Assembly (NCBI GenBank): GCA_024234675.1
Contig: JACKNU010000002.1
Coordinates: 367,250-431,249 of the forward strand
Length of the DNA stretch: 64,000 nt
DNA from: Pseudomonadales bacterium
Lineage (GTDB): Bacteria; Pseudomonadota; Gammaproteobacteria; Pseudomonadales; Halieaceae
Reading direction: 5' to 3'
In this document: positions 15,889 through 24,441 of the stretch, piece after piece
How the letters are laid out: the number at the start of each line of letters is the position of its first letter
Numbering within the stretch: the first letter of the stretch is position 1
Notes under the pieces: model-generated
Database searches by the model: none
Told to the model about the DNA's origin: nothing
The model's input: only the letters and a program-made list of their open reading frames with translations
Translations under genes and position numbers: made by a program

Positions 15889-18513
15889 TCACTTTCCGGC
15901 GTCAGCTGCGGCCGGGCGCCGCGGCCATTGCGCGGGTTCGCCAGCCGCCGTTTGTGCAGATGTCGCCATGTTGGGGATAGCGATTAGATAGTCGACCGGG
16001 AAGTTCAGGTCGCCGCGATCCGAGTCCAGGTCTATGTCCAGTGGCTGGTCGAGGGTCAGCCAGGCGCCACAGGCCTCGCCGGCGTCGCAGATGAACAGGT
16101 CGTTGTCGGCATCCGAGCCTGCCACCAGTGAGTAGCGGCCGGCCGGCAGTTCAGCGAATGAAAAGCGGTATTCGCCAGCGCGCGCCGCGGCGCCAAACTC
16201 CTGCAGGGTCTCGCCGCTGTCGCGATCCAGCAGCAGGATGTAGATAACGCCCACGTCGGCGCTGGCGGAATCGCCTCCCACGGACATGATGACTCTTACT
16301 GTCAGGCTGTTGACTGAAGAGCGGGCGATGATATCGGCATCGTAAACCCCGTCTGCCAGGCCGCCACGCTGGACACTGACACGGTACAGGCCCAGGCCAT
16401 CGTCGTCCGCGCCTGTGGGGCTGATGGTCAGCCAGGGCTCGGACGTTTCGATTGCCAGCAGCTCCAGCACGCCACTGCCGCTATTGCGCAGTTCCAGTTC
16501 CAGGCTGGTGGTGCTGGCCGAGAAGTTGAGGGTTGCCGCGGAGGCGCTCAGCAGCGGGTTGTCCGCCACCGGGGTGCCGCCTGCGGCGAGGGCCGCTCGC
16601 ACCGCCCGCTGGGCGTTGATCAGGCCGTATCCGTAGGCGTCATCGCGTCCCGGGGCACCCAGGTCGTCGCTGAGCTCGCCGCGCACCAGCAGGCCGTCCA
16701 CGTCCTGCGGGGTCAGCTGCGGATTGACGGACTTCATCAGCGCCAGCACGCCGGCCACATGGGGGGCTGCCATGGAAGTGCCGCTGGCGAAAGTGTAGCC
16801 ATACTCCCCGGTCCCCAGCCCGTCGGTACTCAGGACCCCGTCGGGGTAGCCGTCGCCGTTGAGGTCCACGCCGTTATCGCCACCGGGCGCGGCGAGATCT
16901 ATGCCGGGGCCGGTGTTGGAGTAGCGTGTGCGCCGGCGCTGGGCATCCACCGCCGCCACCGCGATGACCCCTTCATAGGAAGCGGGATAGGAGGGCAGCG
17001 CGCTGCCCTCGTTGCCGGCTGCGGCCACCACCATCACCCCGGCCGAGCGCACCTGTCGCAGCAGTTCCTGGCTGGCCTGGCTGAAGGGCGCGCCCCCCAG
17101 GCTGAGGTTGATGATATCCGCCTGCCGGGCGGGCAGGGTGCCGGAGTCGTTGTTCAGCCCCGCGGCGAAGCGTATGGCCTGGTCCACATCGTAACTGGTG
17201 CCACCGTCGGTACCCAGGGCGCGCAGCGGCATGATCCGCGCGCCGTAGGCCACGCCCGCCACGCCGGTGCGGTTGTCGCCGGCCGCGGCCACGGTACCGC
17301 TGACATGGGTGCCGTGAAAACTGTTGGAAGCCGGGTCCTGGCCGGCACCGGGATCTTCCGGATTCGGGTCGATGCCGTCACCGTCGGCGGCGTTGCCGGG
17401 GTTGCGGATGAAGTCGTAGCCGTCGACCCATTGGCCCCGCAGGTCCGGGTGCCGCGACAGTATCCCGGTGTCTACCACGGCGACGATGACCGACGGCGCC
17501 CCGGTAGTGTTGTCCCAGGCGGCGGGCAGGTCGATCAGCGGGTAGTGCCACTGGAAGCGGTAGCCCTCGTCGTTGGGTGTCGCCAGCGCCCTGACCCGGT
17601 AGTTGGGTTCGGCATACTCGATGCGCGGGTCTCCCCGCAGGGCCTTGACCGCCAGCAGCGTCTCCCAGCGGGCCCGCAGCTGTGGGTCGGAAATCTGCTC
17701 GCCTTTGGCGATACCCGGGCCGCCGCGGGCCAGCCCGCGCAGATTGGCTATCGCCCCGCGCCGCAGTCCCATCAGGCGGGTGCGCCCGGGGCCACCGCCG
17801 CGCTGGGCCATACCCAGGCGGCCGGTCATGCCCGCGCTGTCGGGAACGGCGTGGCGGTCGGCGTCAGCGCGGTATTTCACGATGGTTTGCCAGGGCACGA
17901 TGTCGAAATGCTGCCGGCTGTGATTGGCGCGCGCATTCTCGTTGCCTATGGCAAGGATGTAGTTGGTGGCGCCATCATAGGCATAGGCGTTGACGATGTA
18001 GGTGCCATCGCGCGGGATGACCAGGGTCTCGACCTGGCCGGATTCGATGGAGAAATCCACGATGTTACCGCGGGTGTCGTACAGGTAGAGGTCGGCATCC
18101 GCCTGCTGGTAATCGGCGACCAACATGGTGATGCTCTGGCCGGCCAGCAATTCCACCCTGAAATAGTCCTCGACGTCGCCGCTGGAGTAGGAGCGCCCCT
18201 CGGCGCCGGTCTCCGGCTGGTTCACGTAGCCGCCCAGGGTTATGGGGTTGGGCACCGGCTGCGCCTGGTCCGGGCTGTCGTTGCTGCGACCGTCGCTGGC
18301 GGGGTCATTGTTATCCCAGTCCACGGCCTGGCTGGGCGATGCCGTTATCGTGCCGCTGATACTGAACAACTGCGGCTGCGGTGGCGGTGGCTCGGGTGGT
18401 GCCACCGGCGCGGTGTCCTCACCACTGCCGCTGCCACCGCCGCCCCCGCCACAGGCCGTGGCAAGGAGGGTAATGGCCGTAATGGCCAGCAGCTGGCGGG
18501 CGGTCTTGTGCAT
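15889..18513 (-). CDS. S8 family subtilisin-like serine protease, lipoprotein
   Basis: 874 aa. A lipobox LLATAC (Cys21) is followed by a glycine-rich and proline-rich linker, so it is probably tethered to the outer membrane. Residues about 90-195 resemble a pre-peptidase (PPC) domain. The catalytic domain covers about 320-640, with Asp348 (VVDTG), His400 (HGTHVSG), oxyanion Asn501 (AAGNEG) and Ser580 (SGTSMAAPHVAG) all present. The C-terminal 230 residues are beta-rich, with an immunoglobulin-like part and a final domain. An Arg/Gly-rich stretch at 235-268 lies before the protease domain, where a propeptide would be. Monocistronic; role likely extracellular protein degradation. Confidence 0.92.
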   Translation of the reverse strand: MHKTARQLLAITAITLLATACGGGGGGSGSGEDTAPVAPPEPPPPQPQLFSISGTITASPSQAVDWDNNDPASDGRSNDSPDQAQPVPNPITLGGYVNQPETGAEGRSYSSGDVEDYFRVELLAGQSITMLVADYQQADADLYLYDTRGNIVDFSIESGQVETLVIPRDGTYIVNAYAYDGATNYILAIGNENARANHSRQHFDIVPWQTIVKYRADADRHAVPDSAGMTGRLGMAQRGGGPGRTRLMGLRRGAIANLRGLARGGPGIAKGEQISDPQLRARWETLLAVKALRGDPRIEYAEPNYRVRALATPNDEGYRFQWHYPLIDLPAAWDNTTGAPSVIVAVVDTGILSRHPDLRGQWVDGYDFIRNPGNAADGDGIDPNPEDPGAGQDPASNSFHGTHVSGTVAAAGDNRTGVAGVAYGARIMPLRALGTDGGTSYDVDQAIRFAAGLNNDSGTLPARQADIINLSLGGAPFSQASQELLRQVRSAGVMVVAAAGNEGSALPSYPASYEGVIAVAAVDAQRRRTRYSNTGPGIDLAAPGGDNGVDLNGDGYPDGVLSTDGLGTGEYGYTFASGTSMAAPHVAGVLALMKSVNPQLTPQDVDGLLVRGELSDDLGAPGRDDAYGYGLINAQRAVRAALAAGGTPVADNPLLSASAATLNFSASTTSLELELRNSGSGVLELLAIETSEPWLTISPTGADDDGLGLYRVSVQRGGLADGVYDADIIARSSVNSLTVRVIMSVGGDSASADVGVIYILLLDRDSGETLQEFGAAARAGEYRFSFAELPAGRYSLVAGSDADNDLFICDAGEACGAWLTLDQPLDIDLDSDRGDLNFPVDYLIAIPNMATSAQTAAGEPAQWPRRPAAADAGK

Positions 18514-18584
18514 GGCCGGGCCGGGTCCGTTGTTTGCTAGTCTCGCCCTGACGATACCAGAGTTTTACCCATTCGACCGCCTGT

Positions 18585-19577
18585 CTACATGCGCAGGATG
18601 ATCTTGCCCATGTGTTGCCCGCTTGCCATGTAATCCTGGGCCTGCTCCGCTTCGGCCAGTGGAAACACGCGATCTACCACCGGCCTGACGCTGCCATTCT
18701 CGAGATGGGGATATACCCGCTCCAGGATTTCCTCCACCATGACTGCCTTCTGGGCGAAGGTCTGGGCGCGCAGCGTGGAGCCGGTGAGGGTGAGCCGTTT
18801 CATGAGCAGTGGGCCGAAATTCACCTCCGCCCTGGCGCCGCGGATAAAGGCGATGTAGACGATGCGTCCCTCCGGTGCGGCGACATTGATGTTTTTCTGG
18901 ATGAAGTCGCCACCGGCGATATCGAGAATCACGTCGATGCGGTTGTTCAGCCCCAGCTCCTCCAGTACCGCTTCGAAATCCTCGGTTTTGTAGTTGACGG
19001 CGCGCTGTGCCCCCATAGCTTCCAGGGCCCGGCATTTCTCGTCGCTGCCGGCGGTGGTGTAGACGCTGGCGCCCAGGGCCTTGCAGAGGGTGATACCCAG
19101 GGTGCCGATGCCGCTGGCGCCACCGTGTATCAGCACCTTCTCCCCGGCCTGTAGCCGGCAGCGCTGGAACAGGTTGTGCCACACGGTCAGCAGCGCCTCC
19201 GGCAGGGCGGCCGCTTCCTCCATGCTGAAATCCGCCGGGATGGGCAGGCACTGGCCGGCGGGCGCGACCGTATAGTCGGCGTAACCGCCGCCGTGGGTCA
19301 GGGCGCAGACCCGGTCGCCGGGCTGCCAGCCACTGACTGCGGATCCCACAGCGAGGACCTCCCCGGCCACCTCCAGGCCCATGATGGGGGAGGCGTCCTC
19401 CGGCGGCGGGTACAGGCCCTTGCGCTGCAGCAGGTCGGCCCGGTTGAGCCCCGCTGCGCTGACCTTGATCAGCAACTCATCGGCGGCCGCCGTGGGCATC
19501 GGGCCCTGCGCTATGCTGATGCTGCGGTCGTCGGGGTCCACCGCCACGAAGCGGCGCTGTGCGGGTATCTCTTGCAT
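18585..19577 (-). CDS. NAD(P)H quinone oxidoreductase, PIG3 family (zinc-free MDR)
   Basis: 330 aa medium-chain reductase. It has the quinone-oxidoreductase pattern AAGLNRADLLQRKGLYPPP, a GLEVAGEVLAVG segment and the nucleotide site HGGASGIGTLGITLCKALGA, and it lacks the zinc-binding cysteines of alcohol dehydrogenases. The family (human TP53I3) reduces quinones with NADPH. It lies 37 bp downstream of the TetR gene on the same strand, so the regulator probably controls it too. Confidence 0.92.
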   Translation of the reverse strand: MQEIPAQRRFVAVDPDDRSISIAQGPMPTAAADELLIKVSAAGLNRADLLQRKGLYPPPEDASPIMGLEVAGEVLAVGSAVSGWQPGDRVCALTHGGGYADYTVAPAGQCLPIPADFSMEEAAALPEALLTVWHNLFQRCRLQAGEKVLIHGGASGIGTLGITLCKALGASVYTTAGSDEKCRALEAMGAQRAVNYKTEDFEAVLEELGLNNRIDVILDIAGGDFIQKNINVAAPEGRIVYIAFIRGARAEVNFGPLLMKRLTLTGSTLRAQTFAQKAVMVEEILERVYPHLENGSVRPVVDRVFPLAEAEQAQDYMASGQHMGKIILRM

Positions 19578-19614
19578 GGGGTCTCCTTGTGCTCCGGTGA
19601 TAATGGCGCTGGTA

Positions 19615-20238
19615 TCAGGCCCGGTCCTTGCAGATCAGTGCCTCGAACATTCCCCGGGCTTCCTCCAGGTTGGTGAAAATCGGGTAGTCGCTGTTCATGG
19701 CCCAGCTGGTGGTGAGCATGTTGAGGGTACCCACCACCATGGCCGCCAGTATCTCAGCTGAGAACTCGGTACGCACGTCCCCCAGCTTCACCCCGGCCGC
19801 TATGAGGTGGGTGAAGCTCGCCAGGGCCGAATTGCCGATCTCCCGCTGTTGTTCGGCATTCTCGGCAAAAATCGAGGGGGCGATCAGGACCAGCTGGCGA
19901 TCGATTTCCCCGAAGCTCGCGAAATTGGAGGCAATGTAATCGATCATGGCTTCCAGGCGAGCCCGGGTGCTGTGGTGGTTGGCCATCAGCAGGCGCAGCA
20001 TGGGCTCCGATTGATTGTACAGGCGGGAAATCCCCAGCCCCCCCAGCAGGGCGTGCTTGTTGGCGAAATGGCCGTAGAACGTGCGGCGCGCCACATCGGC
20101 CTCGACACAGATCTGCTCGATACTGGTGTTCTCTATCCCCTGTTGCTGGAACAGCCGGTAGGCAGCGTCCTCGATACGCGAGCGGATTTCGAGTTTGCGC
20201 TTCTCCCGGCGCCCCAGTGGTGCCACGGCTTTGTCCAT
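19615..20238 (-). CDS. TetR family transcriptional regulator
   Basis: 207 aa. The N-terminal helix-turn-helix reads IEDAAYRLFQQQGIENTSIEQICVEADVARRTFYGHFANK in register with TetR proteins; the C-terminal ligand domain is not assignable. Three in-frame ATGs compete (20274, 20262, 20238); the last fits the family N-terminus and has GGA 7 bp upstream, and a possible minus-strand -10 (TATACT, 20291-20286) would leave too little leader for the first. It is divergent from the Rieske oxygenase operon and upstream of a quinone oxidoreductase, so it likely senses a catabolic substrate or its CoA thioester. Confidence 0.88.
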   Translation of the reverse strand: MDKAVAPLGRREKRKLEIRSRIEDAAYRLFQQQGIENTSIEQICVEADVARRTFYGHFANKHALLGGLGISRLYNQSEPMLRLLMANHHSTRARLEAMIDYIASNFASFGEIDRQLVLIAPSIFAENAEQQREIGNSALASFTHLIAAGVKLGDVRTEFSAEILAAMVVGTLNMLTTSWAMNSDYPIFTNLEEARGMFEALICKDRA

Positions 20239-20277
20239 AATTTTTCCGGCTGGTGGTTGCATTGGCAGGACCATTAA

Positions 20278-20292
20278 ACTAAATTAGTATAC
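20278..20292. promoter_or_regulatory. Palindrome in divergent TetR/Rieske promoter region
   Basis: A perfect short palindrome, ACTAA-A-TTAGT (20278-20288), runs into a second one, GTATAC (20287-20292). The minus-strand hexamer TATACT inside it resembles a -10 box for the TetR gene. The position between a TetR gene and its divergent operon is where a TetR operator is expected, but the arms are short. Confidence 0.4.
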
Positions 20293-20423
20293 ATATGCGC
20301 AAGATTGCTCACCTGTGAGCCTTTTAACTTTACCTTAAAAGGCCCGCGGATGTGGGTTTGTCTTGTTTTATCCCGCTGCAGGCAGACAACTGCAGGCAAA
20401 CAACAACACAAGTGGAGCAGATC

Positions 20424-21395
20424 ATGGCCATTGTCGAAGCGTGTGAGTCCAAAACCAATGCAACCCCCCCCTTCCCCATGGGGTGGTTTTCCGTTTCCCG
20501 CAGCCACGAGCTGCAGGTGGGCGAGGTGAAGCAGGTGCAGGCCTTCGACCGCGAACTGGTGCTGTATCGCACCCGCAGCGGCGTACCGGTGCTGCAGGAT
20601 GCGTTCTGCCCTCACCTGGGCGCACACCTGGGTGTGGGCGGCAGGGTAGTGGGAGAGTCCATCCGCTGTCCCTTCCACGGCTGGCGTTTCGGCGCCGGGG
20701 GTCAGTGCGAGGAAATCCCCTACTGCGAGGAAATCCCCGAGCGCGCCCGCCTGCGCACCTGGCACACCGAGGAGAAGAACGGCGAGGTCTATGTATGGTA
20801 CCACCCGGAGAATACCGCGCCCCAGTGGGAACTGCCGGAGCTGGCCGAGCTGGGCGACCCCAACTGGACCCAGCCGCGCTACGCCGAGTTCCTGGTGCCG
20901 GCCCACGTCCAGGATATCGCCGAGAACTCCTGTGACCCGGTCCATTTCCAGTACGTGCATCGCCAGCCAGACGTGCCGCCCTCGGAGGTAACCGTGGAGG
21001 AGAACGGCCGCATCCTGCACCTGCGCTCCGATGCCAGCAACGCCCCCATTCCCAGCCAGTTGCACGCGGCGGTGTTCAACCCCGGGTTTGCCCTGGTGCG
21101 CAGCAGCTATGGCCCGGGCGCGGAAATGGTCGTCTACAACAGTGCCCAGCCTATCAATCGCAACGAGACGAGGATGCGCTGGACGCTCACCGTGCGCCGC
21201 GAGATAGAGGACCTGGCCGGTGACCAGGTCATGCAGGGCATCATCGACGGCCTGGGGGACGACTACCCGATCTGGGCCAACAAGGTGCACAAGCACCGGC
21301 CGATATTCTGCAAGGAGGACAAGACCCTGGTGCTGTTCCGCAAGTGGGTGCGCCAGTTTTACCTGACAGAGAAAGACAAGCGGGAGATTGCCTGA
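20424..21395 (+). CDS. Rieske non-haem iron oxygenase, KshA / DAF-36-Neverland-like
   Basis: 323 aa. The Rieske [2Fe-2S] site is CPH (Cys62/His64) and CPFH (Cys82/His85). The mononuclear iron site reads EN..D..H....H (Asp171, His174, His179), and the C-terminal PIWANKVHKHRP stretch matches ketosteroid 9-alpha-hydroxylase (KshA) and cholesterol 7-desaturase (DAF-36/Neverland) proteins. Relatives oxidise the steroid ring using electrons from a separate reductase, which is not in this window. The ATG at 20424 has GGAG 7 bp before it. First gene of an operon; the SDR start follows its stop directly. Confidence 0.88.
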   Translation: MAIVEACESKTNATPPFPMGWFSVSRSHELQVGEVKQVQAFDRELVLYRTRSGVPVLQDAFCPHLGAHLGVGGRVVGESIRCPFHGWRFGAGGQCEEIPYCEEIPERARLRTWHTEEKNGEVYVWYHPENTAPQWELPELAELGDPNWTQPRYAEFLVPAHVQDIAENSCDPVHFQYVHRQPDVPPSEVTVEENGRILHLRSDASNAPIPSQLHAAVFNPGFALVRSSYGPGAEMVVYNSAQPINRNETRMRWTLTVRREIEDLAGDQVMQGIIDGLGDDYPIWANKVHKHRPIFCKEDKTLVLFRKWVRQFYLTEKDKREIA

Positions 21396-22277
21396 GTGCA
21401 GGACTTCGAGGACAAGGTAGCGGTCATAACAGGCGGTTCCAGCGGCGTGGGCCGCTCCCTGGCCTTTGCCCTGGGAGCCGAAGGTGCCAGGATCGTGGTC
21501 GGCGACGTGGACCAGCCGGCCATGGCGCAGCTGCGCGAGGATCTTGCCGCGGCCAATATCCAGGCCCTGGTAGAGCACTGCGATGTCACCTCCGCCGACA
21601 GTCTTGCGGCCCTGGCGGACAAGGCCGAACAGGCCTTTGGCGGCATCCAGCTGGTATTCGCCAATGCCGGCATCAGCGCCGGCGAGTCCGGTGCCACGTG
21701 GGAGTACTCACAGAAGGACTGGCAGTGGTGCCTCAACGTCAATCTGTGGGGCGTGATCAATTCCATTAACGCCTTCATGCCGCGCCTGGTGGCCGCCGGC
21801 CAGGAGGCGCATTTCGTGGTGACGGGTTCCGGCAACGGCGCCCTGCTGGTGTACCCGGACCAGCCTATTTACACCGCCAGCAAGGCCGCGGTGCACGCCA
21901 TTACCGAGAACCTGCACTACCAGGTCACCGCGGCCCAGAGCCCGGTGAAGGTCAGCGCCCTGTTCCCGGGGCCCCATGTGGTGGACACCGGCCTGTTCAA
22001 TTCCGGCCGGGTGCGCCCTCAGGAACTGAAAAAGGAGGTCGAGGGCAATGCCTCCGGCATCAGCTCGGTAGACGACATGAAGAAAATGGCCGCCGAGTGG
22101 GGCATCGAGTTGCAGACCACCCACCCCGACGAGGTGGCCCGGATGGCGGTGGCGGGCCTGCGCAAGAATGCCTTCTGGCTGCTGGAGACCACCGCCGAAA
22201 CCGACCAGAAGATTCGCGACCGGGCACAGATGATTCTCGATCGCACCACTCCCGTGGCCAACATGGTGGGCGCTTAG
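21396..22277 (+). CDS. Short-chain dehydrogenase/reductase (SDR)
   Basis: 293 aa classical SDR. The cofactor motif TGGSSGVG is at 12-19, NAG at 90-92, Ser145 and the catalytic pair Tyr159/Lys163 (YTASK). Asp37 at the end of the second strand (VVGDVDQ) favours NAD over NADP. Translation starts at a GTG directly after the TGA of the Rieske gene, with GGGAG inside that gene as ribosome site, so the two are tightly coupled. It probably oxidises or reduces an alcohol/ketone of the Rieske product. Confidence 0.9.
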   Translation: MQDFEDKVAVITGGSSGVGRSLAFALGAEGARIVVGDVDQPAMAQLREDLAAANIQALVEHCDVTSADSLAALADKAEQAFGGIQLVFANAGISAGESGATWEYSQKDWQWCLNVNLWGVINSINAFMPRLVAAGQEAHFVVTGSGNGALLVYPDQPIYTASKAAVHAITENLHYQVTAAQSPVKVSALFPGPHVVDTGLFNSGRVRPQELKKEVEGNASGISSVDDMKKMAAEWGIELQTTHPDEVARMAVAGLRKNAFWLLETTAETDQKIRDRAQMILDRTTPVANMVGA

Positions 22278-22321
22278 GCCACCGCCCAGTCAGACCCTAA
22301 ACCAAGAAGGAATAAAACCAA

Positions 22322-23098
22322 ATGAGTGATCAAACAGGTGCACCCCAGGGCAATCCCGGCGATATCGTCAACTGGCCCATGCTCAAGATTATCTACCGGA
22401 CCGATGCGGACAAGATCGCCGCCTTGCTGCCCCCGGGCATCGAGCCCGGCGCCAATCCCCATGTCAGCCTGACCATTTACAACTACCCGGTTCCCGACGA
22501 ACCCGAGTACGGCATCGTGACCGCGGTGGAAGCCAACTACAATGGCATCGCCGGGGAGTACACCCTGGGCTACGGTATCGACCAGGAGTCTGCCATCTTC
22601 ATCAGCCAGCAGACCAACGGCCAGCCCAAGTACCCCTGCCACACGGAATACTATCGTCTCGGGCCACAGGTGACGGCGCGCTGCGTGCACCAGGGCTACA
22701 CCTTTGTGGAGTTCAAGGGCGCTTCCGTCGGCCCCGCGGATCCGCTGCCGGAATTCGATCACAACGAGTTCTGGATCAAGGTATCCCAGGCTGCCTGCGT
22801 GGGCGGTCCGGCTACCGGTTATGACTTCCCGCCCCACGTGGTGCACGTGCGCAGCCGCTACGGCACGGCCTGGCGCGAGGAGGTACAGGGCGAACTGCTG
22901 CTGCGCGACAGCCCCTGGGACCCGCTGACTACCCTGCTGCCCATGCGCGAGCAGGTATCAGCCCACCTGTGGTGGCCCATTTTCCTGGACCGGGAGGTGA
23001 AGCTCGCCGGCAAACTGGATCCCGATGCCTTCCTGCCCTTCGTCGATACGATCTCCGGCTCCCGCTGGCCGGGCAGCAATGGCGGTCCCAGGCGCTAG
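22322..23098 (+). CDS. Acetoacetate decarboxylase (ADC) family protein
   Basis: 258 aa. The sequence has the ADC fold pattern, with Lys103 in GQPKYP at the place of the Schiff-base lysine of acetoacetate decarboxylase (GYPKK there). The second lysine that lowers the pKa in true ADC is replaced by Tyr, so the reaction may differ; ADC-like proteins include aldolases, dehydratases and lactonases. ATG has AAGGA upstream. It lies 44 bp after the SDR and is probably in the same operon. Confidence 0.8.
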   Translation: MSDQTGAPQGNPGDIVNWPMLKIIYRTDADKIAALLPPGIEPGANPHVSLTIYNYPVPDEPEYGIVTAVEANYNGIAGEYTLGYGIDQESAIFISQQTNGQPKYPCHTEYYRLGPQVTARCVHQGYTFVEFKGASVGPADPLPEFDHNEFWIKVSQAACVGGPATGYDFPPHVVHVRSRYGTAWREEVQGELLLRDSPWDPLTTLLPMREQVSAHLWWPIFLDREVKLAGKLDPDAFLPFVDTISGSRWPGSNGGPRR

Positions 23099-23108
23099 CA
23101 CCCCGCGT

Positions 23109-23133
23109 GGGTCCCGACGCCGCGTCGGGGCCC
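23109..23133. repeat. 11-bp GC-rich hairpin without T-tract
   Basis: GGGTCCCGACG-CCG-CGTCGGGGCCC forms an 11-bp stem with one G-T wobble, just downstream of the ADC-like gene and 90 bp before the alcohol dehydrogenase. No run of T follows on either strand, so it is not a standard intrinsic terminator. It may stabilise the upstream mRNA or be a dispersed palindrome. Confidence 0.5.
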
Positions 23134-23222
23134 GACCATCCGCATGTACTCCACGGCGCTTTGTGGCTATGCTGGCTCACCCCGGGTGCCCGGAGAAAAC
23201 AGCCACGATCACGGAGTAAACC

Positions 23223-24428
23223 ATGCCACTGTTCCTGCGCAAGATAAAACACGCCATCGTCGTCTGGTTGATGAAGACCCTGTCTGCCCTGGGGCCCGGG
23301 GCAAATCACCGCGCTTTCGTGGGCAGCGGCAGTTCCGCCCAGCTGTGCCGGCATATCCTGCGCACCGGCGCCACGAAAATCCTGATCGTCACCGACAAGC
23401 CGCTGCGGGAGCTGGGGGTGGTCGACCAGGCCACCGCGGCCCTTGCGGGGGCCGATATCGACCTGGCTTATTATGACGGCGTGTTGCCGGACCCCACCTA
23501 CGAGCAGGTGGCGGCCGGTGTGGCGGTGGCCAAGTCCCATGGCAGCGAGGTGGTGCTGGCCATCGGCGGCGGTTCCTCTATTGACGCCGCCAAGATTATT
23601 GCCGCCTCCGCGACCAGTGACGAGGACCCGGCTTCCTGGGTTGGATTCGGCAAGGTCAAGCACGAGGTGCTCAAGCTGTATGTCATCCCCACCACTGCAG
23701 GCACCGGCTCCGAGGCCACCATGGGCGCGGTGATCTCCGATCCCGTGAGCCACGAAAAAGGCGTCATCTCCGGCGCAACCCTGCTGCCCCTGGCCGTCGC
23801 CCTGGACTCCGACTTGATGCTGGGCCTGCCGCCGCACATCACCGCGGCCACCGGCATGGATGCGTTGACCCACGCGATCGAGGCCTACATCGGCATATGG
23901 GAGCGCGGCACCCGACTGGAGGATGCGCGTATTGCGGTCAAGCTGGTGTTCGAGAACCTGCCGGCCGCCTGTCGCGACGGCAGCAATCGCGAGGCGCGCG
24001 ATGGCATGACCATGGGTGCCTACTATGCCGGGATGGCCATCAACCAGGTGAACGTGGGCAATGTACACGCCATCGCCCACCAGTTGGGCGGCAAATACGG
24101 TATCCCCCACGGGCTGGCCAACGCGCTGGTGCTGCCCCATGTGCTGGAGTTTTGTCGCGAGGAATCCACGCCGCGCCTGGCCGAACTGGCCCTGCTGCTG
24201 GGTCTGGGCGACCCGGCCGAGGGCGAGGGCCAGCTGGCGCACAAATTCATACAGGCCGTGCGGGATCTGCGCACCGAGGTCGGCATACCGGACCATTCCG
24301 ACCGGCTGCGGCGCGAGGATTACGACCACCTCGCCGACCTGGCAGTGGCGGAGTGCGAGGGTTACCCGGTACCGCGCCTGCTGGACAAGCAAAGCGTCAT
24401 CCGCATTTTCGACCGCATCGCGGGCTGA
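23223..24428 (+). CDS. Iron-containing alcohol dehydrogenase
   Basis: 401 aa group III alcohol dehydrogenase. NAD-binding GGGSSID, the TTAGTGSE stretch, and the iron site spread over GMDALTHAIEAY (Asp and His four apart) and HAIAHQLGGKYGIPHG (two His) are all present. It interconverts an alcohol and an aldehyde or ketone in the cytosol; substrate unknown. It follows the ADC-like gene after 124 bp with a hairpin between, so it may have its own promoter. It converges with the acetyltransferase gene, with 13 bp between the stops. Confidence 0.92.
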   Translation: MPLFLRKIKHAIVVWLMKTLSALGPGANHRAFVGSGSSAQLCRHILRTGATKILIVTDKPLRELGVVDQATAALAGADIDLAYYDGVLPDPTYEQVAAGVAVAKSHGSEVVLAIGGGSSIDAAKIIAASATSDEDPASWVGFGKVKHEVLKLYVIPTTAGTGSEATMGAVISDPVSHEKGVISGATLLPLAVALDSDLMLGLPPHITAATGMDALTHAIEAYIGIWERGTRLEDARIAVKLVFENLPAACRDGSNREARDGMTMGAYYAGMAINQVNVGNVHAIAHQLGGKYGIPHGLANALVLPHVLEFCREESTPRLAELALLLGLGDPAEGEGQLAHKFIQAVRDLRTEVGIPDHSDRLRREDYDHLADLAVAECEGYPVPRLLDKQSVIRIFDRIAG

Positions 24429-24441
24429 GGCATGCTGCGCC

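Noticed and set aside
20709..20744. Tandem 18-bp repeat in the Rieske gene (CEEIPY-CEEIPE)
   Set aside because: Related Rieske proteins have an IPY..xIP pattern of the same length here, so no insertion is needed to explain it.
21396..24428. Butanol/acetone-type fermentation pathway (ADC plus alcohol dehydrogenase)
   Set aside because: There are no CoA transferase or thiolase genes, the ADC-like protein lacks the second active-site lysine, and the neighbours are oxygenase and SDR genes.
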